The notes: generated by a model from the letters alone, not told the origin. Shown: positions 17,647-26,930, numbered from the stretch's first letter. The stretch: 64,000 nucleotides of DNA from Oscillospiraceae bacterium (GCA_902787755.1 CADAHL010000008.1:1-64000); one strand, 5' to 3'. A program made the numbers and translations.

Positions 17647-19569
17647 TTAGTCCTCCTTGTTGGTCCAGTTGGCGCCCTTGTCTCCCGCGTCTTTCAGAAC
17701 GTAGGCGGGATTCGGGACGGAGACCTTGCGGAACACGGTCTCATCGCTCCACTCGCCGGAAGCCGCCCGGACCCTGGTCTCCGCGCCCATGGGCACACGG
17801 AAGGTGAAGATATGCTCGCCGTGCTTGGTCTCCAGCTTGTCGCCGTTGACGTAAAGCGTGACCTCATTCTGGTTGGAGTAGACCTTCACCTCGATCTCGC
17901 TCTCGGTGCGGTCTTCAAAGCGCTTGGAGCAGATGTGCACGAAGGGATCCTTGCTCCACCAGGCTTTATAGAGATAAAAGCTGTCCTTACGGGTCTTCCG
18001 GTCAAAGGTCACAAGCCCCTTGTGGTTCATGCCAGGTTCACCGCCCTGATCGCGCGCGTCGGCGGCAAAATCGAACATGTTCCAGACGTGAGTCGCCCAC
18101 ATGTAAGGGTTGCGCTCGAAGCACTCCAGCATGTACTCGTGGTATTTGGCCTGGTATTCCTCGCTGTGATCGCCCCGGCGCGGATGGGAGGAATGCAGGT
18201 TCGGCATGCCCTCGCAGCCGTACTCGGAGTAACCCAGGCAGCGGTCGGGATAAACGGTGTGGAAGAAGCGCATCCAGGCGTCGTTGAGCCAGAGGCCCGG
18301 CACGTACCAGCCCAGATACAGGTTCCAGCTGACCACGTCGGTGATGTGGGCCACGGGGTTAAAGGGGCCGCACATGGCGTAGCAGGCCAGGGTGGTGAAG
18401 CGGCTGGGGTCCATCCTGTGACAGAGGTCATTGAGGACGCGGTGGTTGTCCAGCATGTCCTTGTTGTCCTTGGTGGAGATGGTGATCTCGTTGGAGACGC
18501 CCCAGCAGACGATGGAGGGATGGTTGTAGCACTGAACGATCAGCTCTTTCATCTGGGAGATGGTATTCTCCCGGCCCTTGGGCATGTGCTCGGAGATATA
18601 GGGGATCTCGGCCCAGACCACCATGCCTTTTTCGTCGCAGAGGTCATAGAAATACTGATCGTGCTGATAGTGGGCCAGGCGGATGGTGTTGGCGCCCATC
18701 TCGCAGATGATGTCCATGTCCTCCTTGTGCATCTCGCGGGTGATGGCGTTGCCCAGGCCCTTGCGGTCCTGATGGCGGCTCACGCCCCGCAGGGGATACT
18801 TTTTGCCGTTGAGATAGAAGCCGGTCTTGGGGTGGTAGTGGAAGTCCCGGACGCCGAAGCGGCAGGAGACCTCGTCCCCGGAGGCAAGACGGGCCCGGCA
18901 GGTGTAGAGATAGGGATCCTCCACGCCGTTCCAGAGCCGGACGTTCTCGATGATGAGGGTCTGCTCCACGCCTTCGCCCCGGGCGACCTCCTGGCCCTGG
19001 TTGTCCAGCAGCTTGACCGTGACGGGCTCCTCGCAGTTAGAGAAGGTCTTGACCGTGACCTCGCCCTTGGCGTAGCCCTCCAGGGGTTTGGCCGTGACCA
19101 TCAGGCCATAGCCGCCGAAGTAGTCCAGATCAAAATGCTTCTCGGGTACGATCAGCAGCTCCACGTCCCGGTAAATGCCGCCGTAGAAGGTGAAGTCCGC
19201 CTTCTGGGGGTAAACGCGGTCGTTGGGCGCGTTGGTGACGGAGACCTGCAGGGTATTCTCCGCCTGCAGCAGCTCGGTCACGTCCGCCCGGAAGGTGGAG
19301 TAACCGCCCTCGTGGCTCATGACCTTCTGCCCGTTCAGCGTGACCTCGCACTCAGAGTTCACACCGTGAAACTGGAGATACACCCGCTCCCCTTCCGCGA
19401 AGTCCGGCTTTGTAAATTTCTTTTCATATTCACAGCGGCAGCGCTTGTAGTCGTTCCCGCCGTCCTGGCCGTCGACGGCGTTCCAGGTATGGGGCACGTC
19501 GACAGTGCTCACCGCACCCTCCGGCCCGGTGAAGCGCCATGCGCTGTTCAGGTTGATACAGGTTCTCAT
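17647..19569 (-). CDS. GH2 beta-galactosidase / beta-glucuronidase family enzyme
   Basis: A 640-residue cytoplasmic glycosidase without signal peptide. Order: jelly-roll sugar-binding domain (about 10-160), Ig-like domain (about 165-265), TIM barrel (about 270-570) and a short C-terminal part. The acid/base is Glu361 in WGVSNE and the nucleophile Glu449 in LGYSEYG. A GMNHKG segment (Asn515-x-Lys517) matches the N-x-K pair used to recognise beta-glucuronidases, but some GH2 beta-galactosidases share it, so substrate stays open. GGAGG lies 6 bases before the ATG. Downstream of a 15-bp intercistronic hairpin and followed at once by a GPH symporter. Confidence 0.88.
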   Translation of the reverse strand: MRTCINLNSAWRFTGPEGAVSTVDVPHTWNAVDGQDGGNDYKRCRCEYEKKFTKPDFAEGERVYLQFHGVNSECEVTLNGQKVMSHEGGYSTFRADVTELLQAENTLQVSVTNAPNDRVYPQKADFTFYGGIYRDVELLIVPEKHFDLDYFGGYGLMVTAKPLEGYAKGEVTVKTFSNCEEPVTVKLLDNQGQEVARGEGVEQTLIIENVRLWNGVEDPYLYTCRARLASGDEVSCRFGVRDFHYHPKTGFYLNGKKYPLRGVSRHQDRKGLGNAITREMHKEDMDIICEMGANTIRLAHYQHDQYFYDLCDEKGMVVWAEIPYISEHMPKGRENTISQMKELIVQCYNHPSIVCWGVSNEITISTKDNKDMLDNHRVLNDLCHRMDPSRFTTLACYAMCGPFNPVAHITDVVSWNLYLGWYVPGLWLNDAWMRFFHTVYPDRCLGYSEYGCEGMPNLHSSHPRRGDHSEEYQAKYHEYMLECFERNPYMWATHVWNMFDFAADARDQGGEPGMNHKGLVTFDRKTRKDSFYLYKAWWSKDPFVHICSKRFEDRTESEIEVKVYSNQNEVTLYVNGDKLETKHGEHIFTFRVPMGAETRVRAASGEWSDETVFRKVSVPNPAYVLKDAGDKGANWTNKED

Positions 19570-19585
19570 ACGATCCTCCGTTTAG

Positions 19586-19620
19586 ACCATACTCCCGCAG
19601 AGGATCTGCGGGAGTATGGT
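19586..19620. other. Perfect 15-bp intercistronic hairpin before GH2
   Basis: ACCATACTCCCGCAG, a 5-base loop, and its exact complement fill most of the 60 bp between the small membrane protein and GH2. There is no T-run on either side, so it is not a standard terminator. The 3' arm on the minus strand ends 5 bases before the GH2 ribosome binding site. A role in mRNA stability or processing within the operon is inferred. Confidence 0.7.
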
Positions 19621-19629
19621 TAAAAAGTC

Positions 19630-20067
19630 TTACTTGGCCTCTTTCGCGTTCTTCATGAAGGACGCGATGATCAGCAGCACACTGCCGATAACAAAGGCCA
19701 CAGCGCCGGTAACGGTAGCGTAAAACACGCTCCAGCCGACCATGTTCTGAGAGTTGTAGGAGAAGAGGCCCGCGATCATCAGTACGCGGTCGGCGATCAT
19801 GGTGCCGACCACAGCCATGAACAGGCCGATGGCGGCGACAGCGCCGAAGCTGCTGATGATGTCATGATTGCCGAACCGGGTGGGAGACCAGGCGGCCAGC
19901 AGGCAGAGGATCACGCCGCAGACGCCCATCAGGGTCAGGCTGCCCACGGTCTTGTAGGCATAGGCGGTATCGATGTTGCTGGAGCGGAGCATGAAGATCA
20001 CACCAACGACGCCGGCAATGGCGGCGATCAGAGTGAGCCAGGATCCGACAGTGAATTTCTTGAGCAT
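19630..20067 (-). CDS. Small four-helix membrane protein of the GH3/GH2 operon
   Basis: A 145-residue protein with four hydrophobic segments (about 8-26, 40-58, 72-92, 108-132), a SYNSQNMVGWSVFY loop before the last helix, and a basic tail ending KNAKEAK. The frame is open from 20103, but AAGGAGG lies 9 bases before the ATG at 20067, one base after the GH3 stop. No enzymatic motif. Its tight coupling to a GH3 protein with its own C-terminal membrane helix suggests the two associate in the membrane (inference). Confidence 0.75.
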   Translation of the reverse strand: MLKKFTVGSWLTLIAAIAGVVGVIFMLRSSNIDTAYAYKTVGSLTLMGVCGVILCLLAAWSPTRFGNHDIISSFGAVAAIGLFMAVVGTMIADRVLMIAGLFSYNSQNMVGWSVFYATVTGAVAFVIGSVLLIIASFMKNAKEAK

Positions 20068-20068
20068 C

Positions 20069-23000
20069 TTACTTAACCTCCTTTTTGCGAAGCTTGGCAA
20101 CAAGGTACAGAACAGCGGAGCAGACCATCAGAGCGCCAAAGCCGTACTCGGCGGTCTGGTAAGCGGTGCGCCAGAAGACCGGCAGCTTGACCACGCGGGT
20201 GGAGGCGTCGTAACGGTTCATCAGGTTGGACTGGCTCATGGCGAAGAGGATCTTGTGCACGGAAGCCTTGATGGCGTTCTGAGCGGTGGCGTCGCCGGAG
20301 AAGATCTCGGAGTTGACGGTGGAGCCGTCCACCTGACCGTCAAAGCGGCCGCCGTCCAGGGTGGTGTTGGTGTAGAAGCCGGCCATACCGCGGGTATCAT
20401 AGCAGGTGGTGCCGGAGGTCAGAACTGCGCCATAGATATCGAAGTCGTCATAGATATCGGTGACAGCGTAGCCGCGGAAGCCCCATTCCTTGGCCAGAAT
20501 GTTGGTCATCATGCCCACAGAAGCGGTGCATTCCACAGAGCCGATCTTGGAGAAGGAGATCATCAGGCCGCGCATACCCTGGTCGAACTCGGGGGTATCA
20601 TACTTGGTAGCCTCGAAGGCGTACTGGTAAGCACGCAGCTCCACCTCACGGGCGCGCTGCTCGGTCATGTAGGGGGCCACGCCGGAGCGGTTGGTCTCCT
20701 GGTCGTTGAAGGCGTAGTGCTTGGGAGCGGCGATCAGGCCGTACTTCAGAGCGCCAACGGCAAACTCCATAGCGGTCACGCCAGAGAGGATGGGATCCTC
20801 AGAGTAGTACTCGCCGTTGCGGCCGTTGTAGGCGTGACGGTGGGTGTTCAGGCCGGGACCCCACAGGATGGGAATACCGGTGAACAGGGACTCCTCGCCC
20901 ACGAAAGCGCCCAGATCATAGCAGAGCTGGGGGTTGAAGCTGGAGGCAGTCAGCGGGCTGTTGCCGAAGACTTCGGGGTGCCAGTTGCCGTTGGGATCAT
21001 CGGCGGCGATGTTCCAGGGAGCGCCGGTGTCCTTGGAGGCGTTCAGGTTCACGGCCACACCGTTGCCGGCGTTCTCGGTCATGTAGGTCTCCACGGTGCC
21101 GATGGTGGAAGCGCCGGGGATGGAGGGACCGCCGTAGGTGGCCAGATACTGGGCTTCCTCCAGAGTCATGTTGTTGATGAGCTCTTCCCACTTGGGATCG
21201 TCATAATCCACGCCCCACATCTCGTAGAACTTGGTGCCGTTGTCTTCTTCCCAGATGATGTCGGAGGTGTCGTCGTCGGTCTTGATGGTGTAGTACTTGC
21301 CGTTCAGGTTGTCGATCAGCTGCTCGCTGGTCAGGGTCAGCTTGTCATAGGTCTTGGGCCAGGTGGCGTTCCAGTCAGCGCGGCTCAGATAGGTGACCTC
21401 ACCGGGCTGGTAGTAATTCCAGTCGGCATAGGGGATCTGGTTTACGATCTTCTCGCCGGTCTTGGAAATGGAGAAGGCGGTGCGCTCGATGAAGCTCTCG
21501 TCGATCTCACGCTCGAAGGCGTTGTCGGCGTTGGCCTCGACCGCCATGCCCTGCTTGGCCATGATGTTTTGCAGAGCGGCATGGGCGCCGTTGCCCACAG
21601 TGAAGTAGTAAGTGCCGGGATCCAGGACGTAGCCGCCCTCGCCGTTATTCAGGTTCACGTCGTAGCTGGCAATGTACTGCAGGTCGCAGACCACGCTGAC
21701 GACCTCGGACTCACCGGGCTGCAGGACCTGGGTCTTATCGTAGTTGAGCAGCTGGATGGCGCTCTTCTCCAGGCCGCCCAGGGTGTAGGGAGCCTGACCG
21801 TAGATCTGCACGGAGGTCTTGCCGGCCACGTCGCCTGTGTTGGTAACCTTCACATTGAAGGTGGCGGTGGCGTCGATGGCGCCGTTGGCATTTCTGCCGG
21901 CCTTGAACTCGGGCTCACCCTCGAATTCAAAGGAGAAGGTGGTGTAGCTCAGGCCGTAGCCGAAGCCGTAGGCCACTTCTTCATCATAGTTCCAGTTGCC
22001 GGTGGAGGCGTACACGCCGGCCTTGGAATCGGCGTTGCCCTGTCCGGCCACGCAGTCGTAGTAACGGGTCTCGTAGTAGCGATAGCCGACGTAGATGTTC
22101 TCGGCTTCCATGATGTACATGCCGGTGTTGCCGCCGAACATACCGCCGCCGCGGGTGACGACGCCGTCAGCGTTGGCGTAGCGGAAGTTGCCCATGTTCT
22201 GCATGGCAGGGGCGGACATGTTCTTGGCAGCAAAGATATCAAACAGGCCGCCGGAGGGGCTGACCTTGCCGCAGAGGATGTCGGCCACGCCCAGCATGCC
22301 GTAGGCGCCGGGAGCGCCGATCCACAGGATGGCGTCGACCTCGGGGTCGTTCTTGAGATCGGCGATCTCAATGGAAGCGGAGCTGTTGATGAGGACGATG
22401 ACCTTGTCGGAGCACTCTTTGGCCAGTTCGATGGCGTCGCGCTCGTTCTGGGACAGAGCCAGAGGCTCGGTGAAACCGAGACCCTCCACCACGCCGCCGG
22501 GCAGGTAGTCATGGCTCTCGCCGGAAGCCCGGGAGATCACAACGATGGCCGCGTCGCCGTACTGGGCGAAGCTGTCCTTGTAGTTGGCATTGACCGAGGC
22601 CAGATCATCCAGGGAAGGCTCACGGGGATCGAAGACCTCCTCGGCGCCCTCGTTGTACTCGTGGTGATAGGTGGCCAGGAGCTTGTCGTAGACGTCGATC
22701 ATGGTGGGGTTCACACCGTAGCCGGCGCCGTCGAAGTCAAACTCGTCGCCGGTCCAGGACTCCATGGTCAGGCCGATGGTGGTCTCGCCGGTGGCCCAGT
22801 TGGTGGAAGCCGAGTCGGAGATGGTGTGGGCAAAGTCGGTGCGGTTATCCCGTAGGGCCTGCTCCAGGTTGATGACCGGGCCCCAGACCTTCACGCCAAA
22901 GGCGCTGCCCAGTACGGGCTTGTGGCTGCGGATGCCCAGCAGGGTGACGTTGGCGCCGGAGGCCAGGGGCAGAACGTTGTTCTCGTTCTTCAGCAGAACG

Positions 23001-23275
23001 CTGCCCTCGTAGGCCTGACGACGGTTCAGGTCGATGGCCTTCTGGATCAGTGCGTGGGAATTGCCGGTTCCGTCCTCGTTCAGGACTTCCTCAGAGGGGG
23101 TAAACTTGTCGTAGAGCGCGCCGTCGGACTCGATCCGCTCCGACTGGGTGCCCATGTAGGTGTCGATCGTCTGGGCGTTAGCTTCGAGCACGTTGCCCAC
23201 GATGATCGAAAGGGCGAGGAAGAAGCACATCAGGCTTGTCAGTCCTCGCCAGAGACCGGTTCTTTTCACTTTCAT
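20069..23275 (-). CDS. Membrane-anchored, circularly permuted GH3 glycosidase
   Basis: A 1068-residue protein with an N-terminal signal/anchor helix (about 8-33) and a C-terminal helix (YGFGALMVCSAVLYLVAKL) followed by a basic tail. The GH3 domains are in reverse order: the alpha/beta sandwich (GGLFDIF, GYGLSYTTFSFEF) and fibronectin-like part come first, and the TIM barrel last. The barrel shows ILWGPGLNTHRH, GRNGEYYSEDP and GFRGYAVTD with the likely nucleophile Asp940. Reversed order is known in some Ruminococcus-type beta-glucosidases. Two membrane segments would hold the catalytic part outside the cell. TAGGAGGA lies 4 to 5 bases before the ATG. First gene of the operon with GH2 and the symporter. 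Probable beta-glucosidase or xylosidase. Confidence 0.85.
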   Translation of the reverse strand: MKVKRTGLWRGLTSLMCFFLALSIIVGNVLEANAQTIDTYMGTQSERIESDGALYDKFTPSEEVLNEDGTGNSHALIQKAIDLNRRQAYEGSVLLKNENNVLPLASGANVTLLGIRSHKPVLGSAFGVKVWGPVINLEQALRDNRTDFAHTISDSASTNWATGETTIGLTMESWTGDEFDFDGAGYGVNPTMIDVYDKLLATYHHEYNEGAEEVFDPREPSLDDLASVNANYKDSFAQYGDAAIVVISRASGESHDYLPGGVVEGLGFTEPLALSQNERDAIELAKECSDKVIVLINSSASIEIADLKNDPEVDAILWIGAPGAYGMLGVADILCGKVSPSGGLFDIFAAKNMSAPAMQNMGNFRYANADGVVTRGGGMFGGNTGMYIMEAENIYVGYRYYETRYYDCVAGQGNADSKAGVYASTGNWNYDEEVAYGFGYGLSYTTFSFEFEGEPEFKAGRNANGAIDATATFNVKVTNTGDVAGKTSVQIYGQAPYTLGGLEKSAIQLLNYDKTQVLQPGESEVVSVVCDLQYIASYDVNLNNGEGGYVLDPGTYYFTVGNGAHAALQNIMAKQGMAVEANADNAFEREIDESFIERTAFSISKTGEKIVNQIPYADWNYYQPGEVTYLSRADWNATWPKTYDKLTLTSEQLIDNLNGKYYTIKTDDDTSDIIWEEDNGTKFYEMWGVDYDDPKWEELINNMTLEEAQYLATYGGPSIPGASTIGTVETYMTENAGNGVAVNLNASKDTGAPWNIAADDPNGNWHPEVFGNSPLTASSFNPQLCYDLGAFVGEESLFTGIPILWGPGLNTHRHAYNGRNGEYYSEDPILSGVTAMEFAVGALKYGLIAAPKHYAFNDQETNRSGVAPYMTEQRAREVELRAYQYAFEATKYDTPEFDQGMRGLMISFSKIGSVECTASVGMMTNILAKEWGFRGYAVTDIYDDFDIYGAVLTSGTTCYDTRGMAGFYTNTTLDGGRFDGQVDGSTVNSEIFSGDATAQNAIKASVHKILFAMSQSNLMNRYDASTRVVKLPVFWRTAYQTAEYGFGALMVCSAVLYLVAKLRKKEVK

Positions 23276-23354
23276 TCCTCCTAAAACAGTATGCTTGGGA
23301 CAGTCTGAGGCCAGGGGCCCCTATTGCTGTCTTTTTTATAACACACCGAAGGAG

Positions 23355-23390
23355 AAAAACGGCAGTTCCAAGAGTGAACTGCCGTTTTTT
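23355..23390. terminator. Bidirectional terminator downstream of AgrC-like kinase
   Basis: AACGGCAGTTC and GAACTGCCGTT form a perfect 11-bp stem with A- and T-runs on both sides. It ends the kinase operon on the minus strand and separates it from the GH3 operon. Confidence 0.85.
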
Positions 23391-23408
23391 CAGAGCGAAT
23401 TGCATTTT

Positions 23409-24680
23409 TTATTTTCCCGTCGGAGCGTCACTGTTCATCAGATAGACGTCCAGCGTGAACAGATCGCCGTCCGCGGAAGCAGACAGACTTCCGCCGTATT
23501 TCTCGGCAATGAGCTTCATGCTCTTCATACCGAAGCCGTGAAAGCCCTCCTCCCAGGTCTTGCTGGTCACAGGCATCCCATCCTCCAGCCGCAGCTTTCC
23601 GTCGAAATAGTTGCTGATATGAATGCTGACCATGTCGCCCCGGCGCTCGGAGACGATATCGATGATCTTCTTCTCCGGATCCGCCAGCTTCTCCACGGCT
23701 TCCACAGCATTGGAGATGGCGTTTCCGAAAAGAGAATACGCGTCCATGACCTGCATGAAGCTCAGATCCGCGCCGTTGCCCATGAAGGTCAAACGGATCC
23801 CCTCCTCCGAACAGCGCAGGCTGTTCTCTGTCAGCAGCACGTCCAGGGCGTCGTTTCCGGTGCGGATGCGGCTGCCGTAGATCCGCACCGCGTCCTTGAT
23901 GCTCTCCACTTCCTCCGCCGGAAGGCGCATATCCCGCAGCCTGTGCTTCAAGTCATGGTATTTGATATTGATGGTGTCGATGGTCTTTTTGGACAACTCG
24001 AACTGTTTGCGCTCCTCCTGCCACATCAGGTTCAGCGCTGTATTCTCCGTGCGCAGATCCACCGTTCGGTACAGCACAAACTGCACCACCAGTGCCATCA
24101 GGCAGCAGGTGATGGCGTAGAAGCTCACGGGAATGGATTGCTCTTCGCCGTAGCTGTTGACCAGCCGGGTCAGGCCCACGCAGATGAACACGACCGCGAT
24201 GGACAGTGCGTTAAAGCGCATATCGGTCTTTTTCCAGCACTCGTTCTTGGCCGCAAAGTAGCCGATGGTTCCCAGGGCGATCAGATACACCGGCGGGAAC
24301 ACCACCAGCTCCATCAGCTCCCAATCCTGCAGGGGTCCCAGGGAAGCGCCGACGAACAGGCCGGTCAGCGTCTGCACGATCTTGGACACGTGATAGGCGA
24401 TGTGCTCCACCGCGTACCCGGCCACGCACAGGGAAAACAGTGAGGGAAAGGACAGCCGGAAGCAGAAGCCCATGGCCGCAACCGTCAGGAAAAACAGGCC
24501 CGCGAAGGTGCCTACCTGGGACAGCAACGACCGGGTCAGCTGTGCTTCCGTTCGAAACAGCAGCGCTCCTGCAAGGAAAACAAGAAGCACAAGGCTCAGA
24601 CGCAGAGGGAAGCGGCTGCGCTTATCGGCGGGATAGAGGAAGATCAGCTCCGCGAGGATCAGCTCCAGAAGAAATTTCAT
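23409..24680 (-). CDS. AgrC/GHKL-type sensor histidine kinase
   Basis: A 423-residue kinase with six or seven membrane helices over residues 1-205, a coiled linker, phospho-acceptor His242 in IKYHDLKHRLRD, and a GHKL ATPase domain with N-box LFGNAISNAVEAV and G-box GFHGFGMKSMK. This layout matches AgrC-like kinases that sense peptides. The frame is open to 24983, but the ATG at 24680 overlaps the regulator stop by 4 bases, which fixes the start. Followed by a strong terminator. No AgrB or AgrD homologue is visible here, so the inducer is unknown. Confidence 0.85.
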   Translation of the reverse strand: MKFLLELILAELIFLYPADKRSRFPLRLSLVLLVFLAGALLFRTEAQLTRSLLSQVGTFAGLFFLTVAAMGFCFRLSFPSLFSLCVAGYAVEHIAYHVSKIVQTLTGLFVGASLGPLQDWELMELVVFPPVYLIALGTIGYFAAKNECWKKTDMRFNALSIAVVFICVGLTRLVNSYGEEQSIPVSFYAITCCLMALVVQFVLYRTVDLRTENTALNLMWQEERKQFELSKKTIDTINIKYHDLKHRLRDMRLPAEEVESIKDAVRIYGSRIRTGNDALDVLLTENSLRCSEEGIRLTFMGNGADLSFMQVMDAYSLFGNAISNAVEAVEKLADPEKKIIDIVSERRGDMVSIHISNYFDGKLRLEDGMPVTSKTWEEGFHGFGMKSMKLIAEKYGGSLSASADGDLFTLDVYLMNSDAPTGK

Positions 24681-25384
24681 CGTCTTCCCCCCATAAAATC
24701 CGACATGGCGGCCAGAAAGCCCTTCTTCTGCGGCCGGGAGATATCCAGGCTGTTCTCCCCGATCGTCACACTGTTCCGGCTTACCGCGCTCACGTGGTAC
24801 AGATTCACCAGACAGCTGCGATTGACAAAGGCAAAGCTGGGCTTGTTGATTTTCCCATAGGCCTCTTTCATTGTTCCGTATTCCTTCAGCTCCCCCTCCG
24901 TGGTGTGATAGACCACATAGTGCCCGTCCATATCCAGATAGCGGATGGAGGAAATCAGCACCTGACGAAGCTCCCCCTCGCACTTGACCGTGACGAACTC
25001 CTCGGTCCGCTTGGGGATCCGGGACAGCGCCCGTTTCATTTTAATAGCGAAGGAGTATTTGTTGACTGGCTTGAGAATGAAATCCAGCGCCTCAACCTCA
25101 TAGCCCGCGATGGCATACTGGGCCATGTTGGTGACAAAGATGAGCAGGACGGAGGCGTCCATCTTCCGCAGGGCTCTGGCGGTCTCCATGCCGTTCATCC
25201 CCGGCATTTCGATGTCCATGAAGATCAGATCATAGCCGCCCTCGAAGCTGCCGATAAAGGCGGTGCCGCTTGGAAACTCGGTGACGTGAAACTGCAGTCC
25301 TTCGCTCTCCTCTACCCAATGCAGACAGCTCCGCAGCCGCTCCCGCTCAGCCCCGTCGTCCTCCACAATGGCGACACGGATCAT
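24677..25384 (-). CDS. AgrA/LytTR-type response regulator
   Basis: A 235-residue regulator: receiver domain with acidic VEDD (7-10), Asp57 in LIFMDIEMPG, Thr in IFVTNM and Lys in FILKPV; then a LytTR DNA-binding domain (about 130-230) with IRYLDMDGHYVVYHT and FVNRSCLVNLYHV. LytTR regulators bind paired direct repeats near target promoters. First gene of the two-gene operon with the AgrC-like kinase. The carbohydrate operon downstream is a possible target (inference). Confidence 0.87.
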   Translation of the reverse strand: MIRVAIVEDDGAERERLRSCLHWVEESEGLQFHVTEFPSGTAFIGSFEGGYDLIFMDIEMPGMNGMETARALRKMDASVLLIFVTNMAQYAIAGYEVEALDFILKPVNKYSFAIKMKRALSRIPKRTEEFVTVKCEGELRQVLISSIRYLDMDGHYVVYHTTEGELKEYGTMKEAYGKINKPSFAFVNRSCLVNLYHVSAVSRNSVTIGENSLDISRPQKKGFLAAMSDFMGGRR

Positions 25385-25417
25385 CCTCTCTCACCACCTT
25401 TTCCTTCGATGTTCGAC

Positions 25418-25446
25418 ATTTTATCACAAATGTGGGGAATTTACAA
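25418..25446 (-). promoter_or_regulatory. Promoter of the AgrA/AgrC-like operon
   Basis: Minus strand TTGTAA, 17 bases, TAAAAT, about 35 bases before the regulator start codon. The rest of 25447-25635 holds no gene I can support. Confidence 0.6.
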
Positions 25447-25635
25447 TTCCGAGTTGGGAGGGCTGGACGCCTAGTATAAATTCGGAGCAGCAAATTCATG
25501 ATTTGTTACCATTCCAAAAGCATCTTCTCCAGCTTCAAAAACATTTTCAGCTGTCTGACTAGCAAATCAGAAACCCGCAAACAATTATCTGGCTGCATAC
25601 TGTTTGGGGAAAATTTTTCGTGATATAGATGCAGA

Positions 25636-25666
25636 AAGCGGGCACCTCACTTGGAAGTGCCCGCTT
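25636..25666. terminator. Terminator after the XRE regulator
   Basis: AAGCGGGCAC pairs perfectly with GTGCCCGCTT just downstream of the XRE gene stop. The T-run is short. Confidence 0.6.
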
Positions 25667-25682
25667 ATGGATACGGTGTATG

Positions 25683-26102
25683 TCAGAAAAGTGTTTCCTC
25701 GTTCTCCTGAAACAGCTTGTCGTTGGTTTCCTGGAGCGACAAGCCCCTGGTCAGAGCGTAAATAATGATCGCGTCCCGGCGGTTTTTGGGATAAAGCGAC
25801 AGGAAGCCGGATTTCTTCAGCAAATCCTGAGTCACGTCCAGGGAACACTCCAGCCCAAAGCACAGACAAATCAGCCGATCCCGGGACGGTTTGCGAGTCC
25901 CGGAAAAGATCTGATGCAGATAGACCGTACTCATCCCGGAGCGCCGGGCCAGTTCGGCTTTCGAATAGTCCTTGGTATCAAAAATGCTCTGGAGGACCTC
26001 CCCGCAGCCTTCCTCCTCAAAGCTCTCCGCGTTTTCGGAGAGGAAGCGGTCAAGATCCGGGCTTTCCATCAATTCCTGACGAAGAGAGTCTGTCTGTTTC
26101 AT
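25683..26102 (-). CDS. XRE-family helix-turn-helix regulator
   Basis: A 139-residue protein. An acidic N-terminal part (SENAESFEEEGCG) precedes an XRE helix-turn-helix at about 45-100, with SKAELARRSGMSTVYLHQIF as the DNA-reading part, then a C-terminal helical segment. It is divergent from the protein kinase at 26219 across a 116-bp gap. XRE proteins next to small kinases of this kind are common in Clostridia, so it probably regulates, or is phosphorylated by, the neighbouring kinase (inference). Confidence 0.8.
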   Translation of the reverse strand: MKQTDSLRQELMESPDLDRFLSENAESFEEEGCGEVLQSIFDTKDYSKAELARRSGMSTVYLHQIFSGTRKPSRDRLICLCFGLECSLDVTQDLLKKSGFLSLYPKNRRDAIIIYALTRGLSLQETNDKLFQENEETLF

Positions 26103-26218
26103 ACCGTGCCGCCTTTACTTTTCGTGTTTTCTGTTTTATAATTCTTTTGACAGTATTTTACTCAAAGTTCGCGAAAAAAGCAATACTATGCAATTTGCAT
26201 ACGGTTTTGAGGTATTTC

Positions 26219-26920
26219 ATGTACGATGAATTTCTGTGCCTGATCGGCGAGGCCTTCGACGAGGAAAAAGAACTGAAAAGAACACCGATGAGTTGTATCC
26301 GCAGACTGCGCCACAAGAAAAGCGGGCGGCGCTATATCTTCCGCCTCTACCAGGGCAGCGGCGAGGTCTACCGTAAGCTGCTTGGCATTTCCTGTCCGAA
26401 TCTGCCGAAGGTTCTCGAGACAGCGGAAAAGGATGGCAAGGTGGCCGTTCTTGAGGAATATGTGAACGGAGACACGCTGGACCTGCTGCTGGAAGGCGGC
26501 ACCCTTCGTCCCGGCGACGCCCGTTCCATCGCGCTGCAGCTCTGCCAGGGACTCTATGTGCTTCACTCTCTGGACGCCGTGCATCGGGACGTCAAGCCTG
26601 AAAACGTTATCATCCGGGGAGACGAAGCCGTACTCATCGACTTTGACGCTTCCCGCATCGTCAAAGAGGATCAGCGCGCCGACACGGTGGTTCTCGGCAC
26701 CACGGGTTACGCCGCGCCGGAGCAGTACGGTATTTCCCAGACCGATGGGCGCGCCGATATCTACTCTCTTGGGGTACTGCTGAATATCATGCTGACCGGA
26801 AAGCATCCCTCCATGGAGCTTGCGCCGGGGAAGCTGGGCCGCATCGTACAGCGCTGCACCCAAATCAATCCTAAAAAGCGCTACAAGAACGTGCTGTATT
26901 TGATGGAAGACCTGGAATGA
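26219..26920 (+). CDS. Small Hanks-type serine/threonine protein kinase
   Basis: A 233-residue cytoplasmic kinase. Catalytic loop HRDVKPEN at 122-129 (Asp124, Lys126, Asn129), metal motif DFD rather than DFG at 141-143, activation segment GTTGYAAPEQ at 160-169, and RADIYSLG with Asp180. The N-lobe is short with no clear glycine loop. The expected VAxK position reads YIFRLY, with Arg42 where the ATP-orienting lysine usually sits. TTGAGG lies 7 to 8 bases before the ATG at 26219; the longer frame from 26147 has no ribosome binding site. It precedes the zinc-ribbon protein by 10 bp, a likely partner or substrate. Activity is uncertain because of the Lys-to-Arg change. Confidence 0.82.
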   Translation: MYDEFLCLIGEAFDEEKELKRTPMSCIRRLRHKKSGRRYIFRLYQGSGEVYRKLLGISCPNLPKVLETAEKDGKVAVLEEYVNGDTLDLLLEGGTLRPGDARSIALQLCQGLYVLHSLDAVHRDVKPENVIIRGDEAVLIDFDASRIVKEDQRADTVVLGTTGYAAPEQYGISQTDGRADIYSLGVLLNIMLTGKHPSMELAPGKLGRIVQRCTQINPKKRYKNVLYLMEDLE

Positions 26921-26930
26921 GAGGTGCGAT

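Noticed and set aside
17700..19569. Firm beta-glucuronidase assignment from the Asn-x-Lys motif
   Set aside because: The motif also occurs in some GH2 beta-galactosidases, so only the family is claimed.
16105..19623. 1172-codon plus-strand ORF across the symporter and GH2 genes
   Set aside because: Spans two well-defined minus-strand genes, is very His/Gly/Val-rich, and has no ribosome binding site or domain.
19973..22855. 960-codon plus-strand ORF opposite GH3
   Set aside because: Same shadow effect; the minus-strand GH3 motifs are unambiguous.
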